A DNA stretch of 45,016 nucleotides, taken from the NCBI GenBank assembly GCA_034664085.1, contig JAXDII010000084.1:1-45016 (forward strand), read 5' to 3'. Both the position numbers and the translations under genes were made by a program. The notes under the pieces were generated by a model. The model searched no databases, had not been told where the DNA came from, and saw only the letters and a program-made list of their open reading frames with translations. This stretch comes from JACVRW01 sp034664085 (GTDB taxonomy: Bacteria > Actinomycetota > Thermoleophilia > Solirubrobacterales > Thermoleophilaceae). Numbering within the stretch: position 1 is the stretch's first letter; each line of letters starts with the position of its first letter. Of this stretch, positions 29,918 to 37,894 are shown one piece after another.

Positions 29918-31330
29918 ATGCGCTCCACGAAGATCGTCGCAACCATCGGACCCGCCTCCAGCGAGCCGGACGTGCTGACCGCGATGGTCGTCGCCGGCAT
30001 GGACGTGGCCCGCCTCAACTTCGCCCACGGGACGCCCGAGCAGCACGCCGAAACGGCCCAGCGGATCCGCGCCGCGGCGGAGCGCGCGGGCCGCGAGGTG
30101 GCCATCCTGGGCGACCTGCCCGGGCCCAAGCTGCGCATCGGCCCGGTGGCCGGCGGCGTCGCCGAGCTCGGCCGCGGGACGAGCGTGGTGCTGACTCCGG
30201 CGGAGGTCGAGGGCACCTCCCAGCGCCTTCCGGTCGCCTGGCAGGGCTTCTCGGAGCTGGTCGACGAGGGTGACGTCTGCTACCTCGCCGACGGCGCCGT
30301 GCGGCTGCGCGTCGAGACGATCGCCAACGAAGAGGTGATCACGAAGGTCGAGGTCGGCGGCAGCGTGGCCTCGCGCCAGGGGCTCAACCTGCCCAACGTC
30401 ACGGTGTCGCTCCCAGCCGTCAGCGCCGAGGACATCGCCCTGATCGACCTCGGGCTGGAGATGGGCCTCGACTACTTCGCGCTGTCGTTCGTGCGGCGCC
30501 GGGAGGACCTCGACCCGGTGCGCGAGCACCTGGCGGAGCGCGGCGTCGAGGTGCCGCTGATCGCCAAGATCGAGAAGCCCCAGGCGGCGGCCAACGGCGA
30601 GGAGATCGTCGACGCGGCGGACGGCATCATGATCGCCCGCGGCGACCTCGGCATCGAGCTGCCGATCGAGGAGGTGCCGCTCGTGCAGAAGCGGCTGCTG
30701 GCGGTGGCGGGGCGCCGCGCCAAGCCGACGATCACGGCGACCCAGATGCTCGAGTCGATGGTGCACTCCACGCGGCCCACGCGCGCCGAGGTGGCCGACG
30801 TGGCCAACGCGATCTTCGACGGGACCGACGCCGTGATGCTCTCCCAGGAGACCGCGGTGGGGCGCCACCCGGTGCTGGCCGTGGAGATGATGGCCTCGAT
30901 CGCGCGGACCACCGAGCGCGAGCTGCCCTACGGGCGCTGGCTCGCCGAGCGCGGGCCCCAGGCCAACAACCAGTACCACGCGATCGCGTTCGGCGCGGTC
31001 GGCGCCGTCTACCAGCTCGGCCTGAAGTGCATCGTGTCGCCCACCAACACCGGGGCCACCGCGATGCTGATCTCAGCCTACCGGCCACGCGCGCCGGTGC
31101 TGGCGCTCTCGCCGCGGCGCGAGGTCGTGCGCCGCTGCCAGCTGCTCTGGGGCGTGCACCCCCAGCTGCACGAGGAGCCGCTGGAGACGCTGGACCTGAT
31201 CGAGGAGTGCGCCGAGGTCGCCCGCAAGGCCGGCCTGGCGGACAAGGGCGACAAGATCGGCATCACCGCGGGCCTGCCGGCGGGCAGCTCGGGGGGCACG
31301 AACCTGTTCAAGGTTCACACGATCGAGTGA
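29918..31330 (+). CDS. pyk: Pyruvate kinase
   Basis: A 470-residue glycolytic enzyme converting phosphoenolpyruvate and ADP to pyruvate and ATP. Signatures: TKIVATIGPAS at the N-terminus, MDVARLNFAHG (usually NFSHG), GDLPGPKLRIG, the active-site lysine in IAKIEKPQA near residue 220, MIARGDLGIELP with metal-binding acids near 245, and TATQMLESM near 275. The C-terminal regulatory domain (from about 335) has SPTNTGATA and GSSGGTNL as in other pyruvate kinases. The B domain (about 70-165) is complete. Length is normal. The gene may share a transcript with the EamA transporter 18 bases downstream. Confidence 0.96.
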   Translation: MRSTKIVATIGPASSEPDVLTAMVVAGMDVARLNFAHGTPEQHAETAQRIRAAAERAGREVAILGDLPGPKLRIGPVAGGVAELGRGTSVVLTPAEVEGTSQRLPVAWQGFSELVDEGDVCYLADGAVRLRVETIANEEVITKVEVGGSVASRQGLNLPNVTVSLPAVSAEDIALIDLGLEMGLDYFALSFVRRREDLDPVREHLAERGVEVPLIAKIEKPQAAANGEEIVDAADGIMIARGDLGIELPIEEVPLVQKRLLAVAGRRAKPTITATQMLESMVHSTRPTRAEVADVANAIFDGTDAVMLSQETAVGRHPVLAVEMMASIARTTERELPYGRWLAERGPQANNQYHAIAFGAVGAVYQLGLKCIVSPTNTGATAMLISAYRPRAPVLALSPRREVVRRCQLLWGVHPQLHEEPLETLDLIEECAEVARKAGLADKGDKIGITAGLPAGSSGGTNLFKVHTIE

Positions 31331-31348
31331 GACCGAGGTGACCGTCGC

Positions 31349-32293
31349 TTGAGCCCGCGTGGCTGGGGGCTGTTCGCGGCCGTATGCGTCCTCTGGGGCA
31401 TCCCGTACCTGTTCCTGAAGCTGGCGATCGAGGACATGACGCCAGGCTTCGTCTCATGGGCGCGCGTGGCGATGTCGGCGGCGGTCCTGCTGCCGCTGGC
31501 CTGGAGGGCCGGCGCCCTGCGCAGGCTGCCGCTGGGCTGGCTGGCGATCTTCGCCCTGTTCGAGATCACCATTCCGTTCCCGCTGATCGCCTTCGGCCAG
31601 GAGCGCGTCTCGTCGTCGATGACCGCGGTGCTGGTCGCGGCCGTCCCGCTGATGGTGGCTTTCCTGGCGCTGGGCTTCGACCGCGAGGAGCGGCCGACGC
31701 GGATCCGCTTCGTCGGCATGCTGATCGGCCTGGCCGGCGTGGCGGCGCTGGTGGGGATCGACATCGGCGGCCGCGGCGCCGAGCTGGTCGGCGCGGCGGC
31801 CATCCTGCTCGCCACGGTCGGCTATGCGGTGGGGCCGCTGATCGCCAAGCGCCACCTGAACGCCGTGGACCCGCTCGGCCCGGTAGCCGCGGCGATGGGC
31901 ATCGCCACCATCTACCTGTTTCCGTTCGCGGTGGCCGGCTTCCCGACCGAGATGCCGTCGGGCGGGGCGACGGCCTCGCTGGTCGTGCTCGGCCTCGTCT
32001 GCACGGCGGTCGCTTTCCTCGTCTACTTCCGCCTGATTGCGGAGGTCGGCCCGAGCCGGTCGATCGTCTTCACCTACATCAACCCGATCATCGCCGTGGC
32101 GCTCGGTGTGGCGCTCCTGGACGAGCGGCTCACGGCCGGCGCGGTCGCGGGCATGCTGCTGATCCTGGCCGGCTCCTGGCTGGCTACCGACGGCGGCGCG
32201 CCGCCCGGCATCGGCATCCTGGCCAACCGCGTGCGCGCCAGGCGGGCAGACCGCGGCGGCGGCAGGCCACAGCCGCAGGAGCTGCGCGCCTAG
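31349..32293 (+). CDS. EamA-family (DMT) transporter
   Basis: A 314-residue inner-membrane protein with ten hydrophobic helices arranged as two EamA repeats of five. Typical marks are VCVLWGIPYLFLKLAIEDMT in the first helix and SIVFTYINPIIAVALGVALL with LDERLTAG in the ninth and tenth. Members export amino acids, metabolites or drugs; the substrate is not evident. The start is a TTG with GAGGTGA nine bases upstream. The C-terminal tail is basic and disordered. Its stop shares a CTAG with the convergent GNAT gene. Confidence 0.85.
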   Translation: MSPRGWGLFAAVCVLWGIPYLFLKLAIEDMTPGFVSWARVAMSAAVLLPLAWRAGALRRLPLGWLAIFALFEITIPFPLIAFGQERVSSSMTAVLVAAVPLMVAFLALGFDREERPTRIRFVGMLIGLAGVAALVGIDIGGRGAELVGAAAILLATVGYAVGPLIAKRHLNAVDPLGPVAAAMGIATIYLFPFAVAGFPTEMPSGGATASLVVLGLVCTAVAFLVYFRLIAEVGPSRSIVFTYINPIIAVALGVALLDERLTAGAVAGMLLILAGSWLATDGGAPPGIGILANRVRARRADRGGGRPQPQELRA

Positions 32294-32835
32294 CGGAACA
32301 GGTGAGGCACGCGCAGCAGGTCGCGCGCCGCGGCACGCAGGCTCTCGCGCAGGGCCGCGCCGATGCCCTCGTCCGGGAGGTCGACCTCCAGCGCGACGCT
32401 GCCCCGGTCGCGGTCGGTGACCCTGACGTCGCCGAGGTCGTCGATCAGGTCGAGCATGGGCCGGTTCTCGGCCAGGATCTCCGCCCCGAAGCGGCGGATG
32501 CCCTCCTGGCGCGCCCGCTCGGTGAGGCGGTGCAGCAGGGCGCTGGCCACGCCGCGGCCCTGCCACGAGTCGGCCACGGCGACCGCCACCTCGGCCAGCT
32601 CAGGGTCGCTCTGCGAGCGCACGAAGCGCGCCACGCCGATGCCGCGCCCGCTGTCGGGCTCGACCGCCACCAGCGCCTCGTGGTCGTGGTGGTCGACGTC
32701 GGTGAGGTAGCGCAGCTGTGACGCGCTCAGCTCGCTCGTGGGGGTGAAGAAGCGCCGGTAGCGCGACTCGGGACTCAGCTGGCGCACCCCGTCGGCCAGG
32801 TCCTCGCGGTCCTCGGGGCGGATCGGGCGCACCAC
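32290..32835 (-). CDS. GNAT acetyltransferase
   Basis: A GNAT-fold protein of about 181 residues. MVRPIRPEDREDLADGVRQL opens the domain; AEVAVAVADSWQGRGVASAL is the acetyl-CoA binding A motif (Q/RxxGxG/A). The tail loses similarity to typical GNATs. The GTG at 32835 (or the adjacent GTG at 32838) is the only standard start near the domain, but the frame remains open and plausible (PEWQARLRDGEPIV) back to the stop of the upstream oxoamine synthase, so the true N-terminus may be longer. It lies about 50 bases downstream of that gene on the same strand. Substrate unknown; proteins like it sometimes follow a Pat-type or regulatory domain, absent here. Confidence 0.75.
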   Translation of the reverse strand: MVRPIRPEDREDLADGVRQLSPESRYRRFFTPTSELSASQLRYLTDVDHHDHEALVAVEPDSGRGIGVARFVRSQSDPELAEVAVAVADSWQGRGVASALLHRLTERARQEGIRRFGAEILAENRPMLDLIDDLGDVRVTDRDRGSVALEVDLPDEGIGAALRESLRAAARDLLRVPHLFR

Positions 32836-32890
32836 GATCGGCTCGCCGTCGCGCAGGCGTGCCTGCCACTCGGGCCCGGCGCCGGCTGCG

Positions 32891-34192
32891 TCAGCCGAGC
32901 TCGTCCGCCCCGGCCTCGGGCGCGGTGGCCGGCGGCGCGCCCACGTCGGGGGGCGTCATCGCCTCCACCTCGCCCTTCACGCGCTCGAAGACCGCCAGCG
33001 CGCGGTCGAGATGCTCGCGCTCGTGCGTGGCCATCACGGAGGTGCGCAGCAGCGCGCCACCGCGCGGGACCGCCGGATAGATCGCCACGTTGACGTAGAC
33101 GCCGGCGTCGTAGAGCGCCTTCCAGAGCAGCACGGCCTTCCAGTCGTCGCCCACGAGCACGGGGACGATCGGCGTGATCAGGTCCGACCCGTCCGGGAGC
33201 CGGTTGGGCTCCATCACCTGGTAGCCGAGCTCGGCCAGCCCGCTGTGCAGGTAGCGCGCGTTGTCGAGCACCCGGGCCATCATCTCGAGCCCCTCGTCGG
33301 AGCGGATGATCTTCAGCGCGCCGAGCGCGGCGCCGGTCGCAGCGGGCACCGCGGCGGCGGTGAACATGAACGGGCGCGACTGGACGCGCAGGAAGTCGAT
33401 CACGTCGTGCGGGCCGGCGATGAAGCCGCCGCACGAGGCCAGCGACTTGGAGAACGTGCCCATGCGCAGGTCCACCTCGTCCTCGCAGTCGAGCAGCTCG
33501 CAGGCGCCGGCGCCGCGGGCGCCCAGCACGCCGACGGCGTGCGCCTCGTCCACCATCAGCCGCGCCCCGTGCTCGCGGCACAGCGCGGTCACCTCGGGCA
33601 GCGGCGCCAGGTCGCCCTCCATCGAGAACAGCCCGTCCACGGCCACCAGCACGCCGCCGCCGTCGGACTCGGCGCGCGAGAGCATCAGCTCGAGCTTGTC
33701 GAGGCGGTTGTGGCGGAACGGACGCACGCGGGCTCGCGAGAGCGCCACGGCGTCGAGGATCGAGGCGTGGTCGCCCGAGTCGCAGATGACGGTGTCGCCC
33801 GGGTCCAGCAGCGTCCCGATCGCGCCGGTGTTGGCGAGGTAGCCGGTGGTGAAGACGATCGCGTCCTCGGTGCCCATCCAGTCGGCCAGCTCGCTTTCGA
33901 GCTCGAGATGGAGCGGCGTGGTGCCGTTCATGAAGCGCGAGCCGGTGAGGCCGGTGCCGTAGTGGTCGAGCGCGTCGCGGGCCGCCTGCTTGACGCGCGC
34001 GTCGCCGGTCAGGCCGAGGTAGTTGTTGGAGCCGAGCGTGATGCGCTCGCGGCCTTCCATCAGCGCCACGGGCCCGGGTTCCGCCTCCACTACGCGGAAA
34101 TACGGCATCAGGTCGTGTTCCCGCGCCGCCCGGAGCTGTTCCAGACGCTCGTGCCTGCGAGCCTTGTCGAAGAGATCGATTGCGGTTGGCAT
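32891..34192 (-). CDS. spt: Alpha-oxoamine synthase, serine palmitoyltransferase-like
   Basis: A 433-residue PLP enzyme of the class that joins an amino acid with an acyl-CoA or acyl-ACP (SPT, KBL, BioF, HemA). Key residues: the PLP lysine in GTFSKS (Lys249), DEAH with Asp215 and His218, and the ring-stacking His142 in DHASI. Several segments look closer to bacterial serine palmitoyltransferase than to KBL or BioF: GSRFMNGTTPLHLELES, PFRHNRLDKLE, GLFSMEGDLAPL, SRPFMFTAA and ALYDAGVYVNVAIYPAVPRG. It is divergent from a GNAT-like protein of the bacterial ceramide synthase type, only 15 bases away, which supports sphingolipid synthesis. BioF/KBL function cannot be excluded; no biotin or threonine genes are nearby. 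Confidence 0.7.
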   Translation of the reverse strand: MPTAIDLFDKARRHERLEQLRAAREHDLMPYFRVVEAEPGPVALMEGRERITLGSNNYLGLTGDARVKQAARDALDHYGTGLTGSRFMNGTTPLHLELESELADWMGTEDAIVFTTGYLANTGAIGTLLDPGDTVICDSGDHASILDAVALSRARVRPFRHNRLDKLELMLSRAESDGGGVLVAVDGLFSMEGDLAPLPEVTALCREHGARLMVDEAHAVGVLGARGAGACELLDCEDEVDLRMGTFSKSLASCGGFIAGPHDVIDFLRVQSRPFMFTAAAVPAATGAALGALKIIRSDEGLEMMARVLDNARYLHSGLAELGYQVMEPNRLPDGSDLITPIVPVLVGDDWKAVLLWKALYDAGVYVNVAIYPAVPRGGALLRTSVMATHEREHLDRALAVFERVKGEVEAMTPPDVGAPPATAPEAGADELG

Positions 34193-34193
34193 G

Positions 34194-34199
34194 TAGGGT
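34194..34199 (+). promoter_or_regulatory. -10 box in the 15-base divergent spt/acyltransferase gap
   Basis: TAGGGT is followed by eight bases and GTG at 34208. The two divergent start codons are separated by only 15 bases, so at least this transcript would be leaderless. Confidence 0.35.
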
Positions 34200-34207
34200 G
34201 GCGCGCC

Positions 34208-35332
34208 GTGTCAGTTGAAGTCCGACCGGTCCGCTCTCTGGCGGACAGGCGCCAATTCGTCGATCTGCCGTTCCGGCTGCATGCTACCGGGACGCTCTGG
34301 GTGCCTCCGCTCAAGCTGGAGCGCCACCTGTTCCTGAGCCCTCGCTTCAACGGGTTCTTCAAGCACGGCGAGGCCGAGCTGTTCCTGGCCTGGCGCGACG
34401 GCCGGGTGGTCGGCCGGATCAGCGCGCAGATCGACCATCACTTCAACGAGTTCCACGACAACGCCTGGGGCATGTTCGGCTTCCTCGAGGTCGAGGATGA
34501 CCTCGAGGCGCTGCGCGAGCTGCTGGACGCAGCGGCCGGATGGCTGCGCGGCCGCGGCCGCGACCGCATGGTCGGCCCGATGGACTTCACGATGAACGAC
34601 GAGAGCGGGGTGCTGATCGAGGGCTTCGAGCTGGAGCCGCTCATCCGCCAGGCCTGGCAGCCGCCGTACTACCAGCGCCTCTGCGAGGAGGCGGGGCTCG
34701 AGAAGGCGGTCGACACCCTGATGTGGTCGTTGCACATCTCCGGGCGCGACAAGGTGATGTCGATCATCTGGGACCTCGCCGAGCAGCTCGAGCCCAAGCA
34801 CGGCATCAGGATCCGCAAGATGACCCGCCGCGGCCTGCGCAAGGACCTGGACGCCTTCGCCGAGATCTACAACGAGGCGTGGTCGAAGAACTGGGGCTTC
34901 GTCCCGTACACGAAGGAGGACCTGGACGCGTACGCCCAGGAGCTGCAGATCGTCTTCGACAGGCCCTGGTTCATGATCGCCGAGGACGAGCAGGGCAAGA
35001 CCGTCGGGATGGCGATCACGGTGCCCGACATCAACCAGGTGCTCAAGCGGATGAAGGGGCGCCTGCTCCCGCTCGGCTGGTGGCACTACCTGCGCCGCCG
35101 CCGCATCATCGACCGCTGCCGCGTCGGGTTCCTCGGCGTCAGGCCGGCCTACCAGCACACCGGGGTGGCCGCCGGCCTCTACGCCGAGCACTTCGAGATG
35201 GCCGAGCAGACGCCCGTGAAGGGCGGCGAGATGGGCTGGATCCTCGAGACCAACAAGGCGATGAACAGCGCCATGAAGGCCATGGGCGGAGAGATCGTCA
35301 AGAAATACCGGGTTTACGAGCGTCAGCTCTGA
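34208..35332 (+). CDS. GNAT-fold acyltransferase resembling bacterial ceramide synthase
   Basis: A 374-residue protein of the large GNAT-like family that includes Caulobacter bCerS. It opens VSVEVRPVRSLADRRQFVDL, then LWVPPLKLERHLFLSP, the FLAWRDGRVVGRISAQIDHH strand pair, the highly conserved GPMDFTMNDESGVLIEGFE (about residues 125-143), QPPYYQRLCEEAGL, and a C-terminal GNAT core with FLGVRPAYQHTGVAAGLYAE and LETNKAMNSAMKAMGGEIVK. Such proteins N-acylate a long-chain amine in bacterial sphingolipid synthesis, but many members are uncharacterised. Its place back-to-back with an SPT-like gene is the main argument for that role. GTG start fits the family N-terminus. Confidence 0.72.
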   Translation: MSVEVRPVRSLADRRQFVDLPFRLHATGTLWVPPLKLERHLFLSPRFNGFFKHGEAELFLAWRDGRVVGRISAQIDHHFNEFHDNAWGMFGFLEVEDDLEALRELLDAAAGWLRGRGRDRMVGPMDFTMNDESGVLIEGFELEPLIRQAWQPPYYQRLCEEAGLEKAVDTLMWSLHISGRDKVMSIIWDLAEQLEPKHGIRIRKMTRRGLRKDLDAFAEIYNEAWSKNWGFVPYTKEDLDAYAQELQIVFDRPWFMIAEDEQGKTVGMAITVPDINQVLKRMKGRLLPLGWWHYLRRRRIIDRCRVGFLGVRPAYQHTGVAAGLYAEHFEMAEQTPVKGGEMGWILETNKAMNSAMKAMGGEIVKKYRVYERQL

Positions 35333-35354
35333 GCTTGCCGGCCGATCGCCCGGG

Positions 35355-35360
35355 TACACT
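35355..35360 (+). promoter_or_regulatory. -10 box of a probable leaderless promoter
   Basis: TACACT, exactly six bases, then GTG at 35367, so the transcript would start at the initiation codon. Confidence 0.45.
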
Positions 35361-35366
35361 CGCCCG

Positions 35367-35666
35367 GTGCCTGAGCCGCAAGCGCTTCCAGACCCCGAGC
35401 ACGAGGCCGAGGTGCGGCCGCTGCCGGTGTTGGCGGAGCCGCGCCCGATCGAACGCGCCCGCCCGGCATCGCTGCCGGCGGCCGTCGTGGCCGCCACCGG
35501 AGGGTTCCTGCTCGGTGTGGCCTGCTTCGTGCTGGTGAGGCTCCTGCGCCGTCCGCGGGCGGCGCAGTCGCTGCGGCTCGGAGGCGGTCGCGGACGCTCG
35601 AAGCGCGTCGACGTCGCCGCCTCGCGCTCGTTCCTGGTCGACATCCACCTGCTCAAGGACCGATAG
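35367..35666 (+). CDS. Small single-pass membrane protein, unknown
   Basis: A 99-residue protein with an acidic/proline N-terminus (PEPQALPDPEHEAEV), one hydrophobic helix (AAVVAATGGFLLGVACFVLV) and a strongly basic segment (RGRSKRVDV) ending SFLVDIHLLKDR. No domain was recognised. The start is fixed by the -10 box six bases upstream. It is followed closely by an AlkA-like gene and could be co-transcribed with it. Confidence 0.6.
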   Translation: MPEPQALPDPEHEAEVRPLPVLAEPRPIERARPASLPAAVVAATGGFLLGVACFVLVRLLRRPRAAQSLRLGGGRGRSKRVDVAASRSFLVDIHLLKDR

Positions 35667-35680
35667 CCGCCGTCGTCGAA

Positions 35681-36508
35681 GTGGACGTCGCGCCCGTGGG
35701 GGCCTACCGGCTTCCCACCGCGGGCCGCGACGGCGTGATGTGCCGCAGCGGCGGCACGCTCGTGCGCGTCGTATACGCGGAGGGCGGGGCGGCGGTGGTG
35801 CGCGCCTGGGTCGCCGGCGGGAGCGTGCGCTTCCGCGCGGAGGGCCCCAGCCGAGCCGTGGCCCTGGCCGCGGTCGAGCGGATGCGCTTCGCGCTGGGCA
35901 CCGACCACGACCTGCGGGAATTCCACCGCCGCTTCAAGCGCGATCCGCTCGTCGGGCCGGTGATCCGCTGGAGGCCGTGGCTGCGCCCGCGCCGGCGCCC
36001 CGAGCCGTTCGAGGCGCTCGCCTGGGCGGTCTGCGAGCAGCTGATCGACTCGCGCCGCGCCGCCGGGATCGAGCGGCAGATCGTGCGGCGGCTCGGCTCG
36101 CGCAACGCGGCCGGGATGCTCGCGCCGCCCTCGGCAGAGCGGCTGGCCGGCTGCGCGCCCGCCGAGCTGGATGCCTGCGGGCTGGCGCCGAAGCGCTCGA
36201 TCGCCCTCGTGCGGGCCGCCCGCGAGGTCGCCTCGGGCCGGGCCGACCTGGCCGAGCACGAGCCGTCCTGGACGCGCCTGCGCGCGATCCCCAACATCGG
36301 CAACTGGACGATCGAGAAGCTCGCCTTCGACGGTCAGGGCCGCGACGACATGCTGCCCGCGCTCGACCTCGCGTACGTGAAGCTGGTGGGTGAGCTGGCC
36401 GGCCTCGGGCGGCGGGCGACCGAGGACGAGGTGCGCGTCCACTTCGCCCCCTACGGGGAGCACGCGGCGCTGGCGGGCCTCTACGCGCTCGCACGTCGGT
36501 ACCTTTGA
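35681..36508 (+). CDS. DNA-3-methyladenine glycosylase, AlkA-like (HhH-GPD)
   Basis: A 275-residue base-excision repair glycosylase that would remove alkylated purines. The C-terminal half carries the helix-hairpin-helix LRAIPNIGNWTIEKLAF and the catalytic aspartate in LPALDLAYVKLVG about 20 residues later. The N-terminal 80 residues are beta-rich as in AlkA. ALAWAVCEQLIDSRRAAGIE is the helix that opens the HhH-GPD domain. The GTG start at 35681 lacks a strong Shine-Dalgarno. No cluster cysteines (FCL loop) are present, as expected for AlkA. Confidence 0.8.
   Translation: MDVAPVGAYRLPTAGRDGVMCRSGGTLVRVVYAEGGAAVVRAWVAGGSVRFRAEGPSRAVALAAVERMRFALGTDHDLREFHRRFKRDPLVGPVIRWRPWLRPRRRPEPFEALAWAVCEQLIDSRRAAGIERQIVRRLGSRNAAGMLAPPSAERLAGCAPAELDACGLAPKRSIALVRAAREVASGRADLAEHEPSWTRLRAIPNIGNWTIEKLAFDGQGRDDMLPALDLAYVKLVGELAGLGRRATEDEVRVHFAPYGEHAALAGLYALARRYL
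36500..36505 (+). promoter_or_regulatory. -10 box of a probable leaderless promoter (msrB)
   Basis: TACCTT, six bases, ATG at 36512. It overlaps the end of the AlkA-like gene. Confidence 0.4.
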
Positions 36509-36511
36509 GGC

Positions 36512-36907
36512 ATGGCCGAGAAGCTGGAGAAGACCGACCAGGAGTGGCGTTCGGAGCTGCCGCCCGAGCGCTTCCACATCCTTCGCGAGAGGGGCACCGA
36601 GCCGCCGTTCACCGGCGCCTACACCTACTCCAAGGCGGACGGCATCTACCGCTGCGGGGCCTGCGGCGCTGAGTTGTTTCGCTCGGACGCCAAGTTCGAC
36701 TCCGGCACCGGCTGGCCCAGCTTCACCGAGCCGGCGGTGGCCGACGCGGTCGAGCTGCACGCCGACCACAGCCACGGCATGACCCGCACCGAGGTCAACT
36801 GCGCCCGCTGCGGCGGCCACCTCGGGCACGTGTTCCCCGACGGGCCCGGCCCGACGGGGCAGCGCTACTGCATCAACTCGCTCTCGCTGGACCTCGACGA
36901 GTCATAG
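36512..36907 (+). CDS. msrB: Peptide methionine-R-sulfoxide reductase
   Basis: A 131-residue MsrB that reduces methionine-R-sulfoxide in proteins. Zinc ligands are in RCGACGAEL and NCARCGGHLGHVF; the strand SGTGWPSF and the catalytic cysteine in RYCINSLSL are intact. The usual resolving Cys position near the N-terminus is not obvious, so recycling may go directly through thioredoxin. The gene's stop overlaps that of the convergent ThiY-like gene by six bases. Confidence 0.95.
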   Translation: MAEKLEKTDQEWRSELPPERFHILRERGTEPPFTGAYTYSKADGIYRCGACGAELFRSDAKFDSGTGWPSFTEPAVADAVELHADHSHGMTRTEVNCARCGGHLGHVFPDGPGPTGQRYCINSLSLDLDES

Positions 36908-37894
36908 GCCCGAGCCGGGCAGCAGCCCGTTGTCGTAGGCGGCGCGCACGTCCGGCGGCTGCTCCAGCAGCTCGTTTTCGTGCATCCAGGCGGCGAAGGC
37001 GTCCCACTCCTCGGGGTCCTGCCAGCCGAACGGCTTGCCCTCGGGCGCGGAGAAGAGCGGCAGGGTCACCTCCACGACCGCGCGCTGCAGCTCCGGGTCG
37101 AGGTCGGGGTTGGCGTCGAGCAGCCCCTGGATCGCCTCGTCGGGGTCCTCGCGCAGGTCACGCGTCCCGCGCGACAGCGCGCCGATGAATGCGCGGATCT
37201 TGTCGCCGTCGCGCTCGAGGGCGTCCGCGTTGGCCACCAGGACCAGCTCGTCGTAGGTGGGCACGCCCGCCTCCTCCATGCGGATGATGCGCGGCTTCTT
37301 GCCGCGCAGCCGCAGCTCCGTGCCCTCGTAGTTCCAAAAGGCGCCCAGCACGGCGTCGACCTTGCCGGTGAGCAGTGCAGGGGTGAGGCTGAAGCCGACG
37401 CTGCGCTCCTTGACGGTGTCGCGCGGCACGCCGGCCTCGTCGAGGATCGTGCGCAGGTAGGCCGACTGGTAGTCGATGCCCGCCGTTCCGACGGTCTTGC
37501 CCTTGAGGTCGGCCGGCTTGCGTATGCCGGCCTCGGGGAGCGACATGATCGAGGTCAGCGGCTCCTGGACGAGGGCGCCCACGCCGACGACGTTCAGCCC
37601 CTGGTCGCGGGCCCGCAGCAGCTCCGGCTCGTAGGAGATCGCCAGGTCCACGCGGCCCGCCGCGACCTGCTTGATCGGCGCCGCCGGGTCGGGCGGCTGG
37701 CGGATCTCGACGTCCAGCCCGGCCTGCTCGAAGTGCCCGCCCGCCTCGGCCGCGAAGATGCCCGCGTGGTCCGCGTTGGGGAAGTAGTCGAGCATCAGCT
37801 CGACGCTCTTGGAGCCGGAGGGCTCCAGCACGTCCTCCTTCTCGCCGCAGCCGGCGAGCACCGCCACGAGAACCAGGGCGAGGACGAGTTTCAT
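36902..37894 (-). CDS. thiY: ThiY/NMT1-type substrate-binding lipoprotein
   Basis: A 330-residue periplasmic-type binding protein. The N-terminal signal KLVLALVLVAVLAGC has a lipobox, so it is membrane-anchored outside. The core begins VELMLDYFPNADHAGIFAAE near residue 33, typical of pyrimidine-precursor (HMP/FAMP) binding proteins; DLAISYEPELL and GKTVGTAGIDYQSAYLR follow, then FWNYEGTELRLRGKKP. The start overlaps the permease stop (ATGA). As part of a TPP-riboswitch-controlled importer it most likely binds a thiamine pyrimidine precursor or a breakdown product. The exact ligand is inferred. Confidence 0.88.
   Translation of the reverse strand: MKLVLALVLVAVLAGCGEKEDVLEPSGSKSVELMLDYFPNADHAGIFAAEAGGHFEQAGLDVEIRQPPDPAAPIKQVAAGRVDLAISYEPELLRARDQGLNVVGVGALVQEPLTSIMSLPEAGIRKPADLKGKTVGTAGIDYQSAYLRTILDEAGVPRDTVKERSVGFSLTPALLTGKVDAVLGAFWNYEGTELRLRGKKPRIIRMEEAGVPTYDELVLVANADALERDGDKIRAFIGALSRGTRDLREDPDEAIQGLLDANPDLDPELQRAVVEVTLPLFSAPEGKPFGWQDPEEWDAFAAWMHENELLEQPPDVRAAYDNGLLPGSGL

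Noticed and set aside
32891..34192. Calling the PLP enzyme BioF or KBL outright
   Set aside because: No biotin or threonine-degradation genes nearby, and several segments fit serine palmitoyltransferase better; the call is left as SPT-like.
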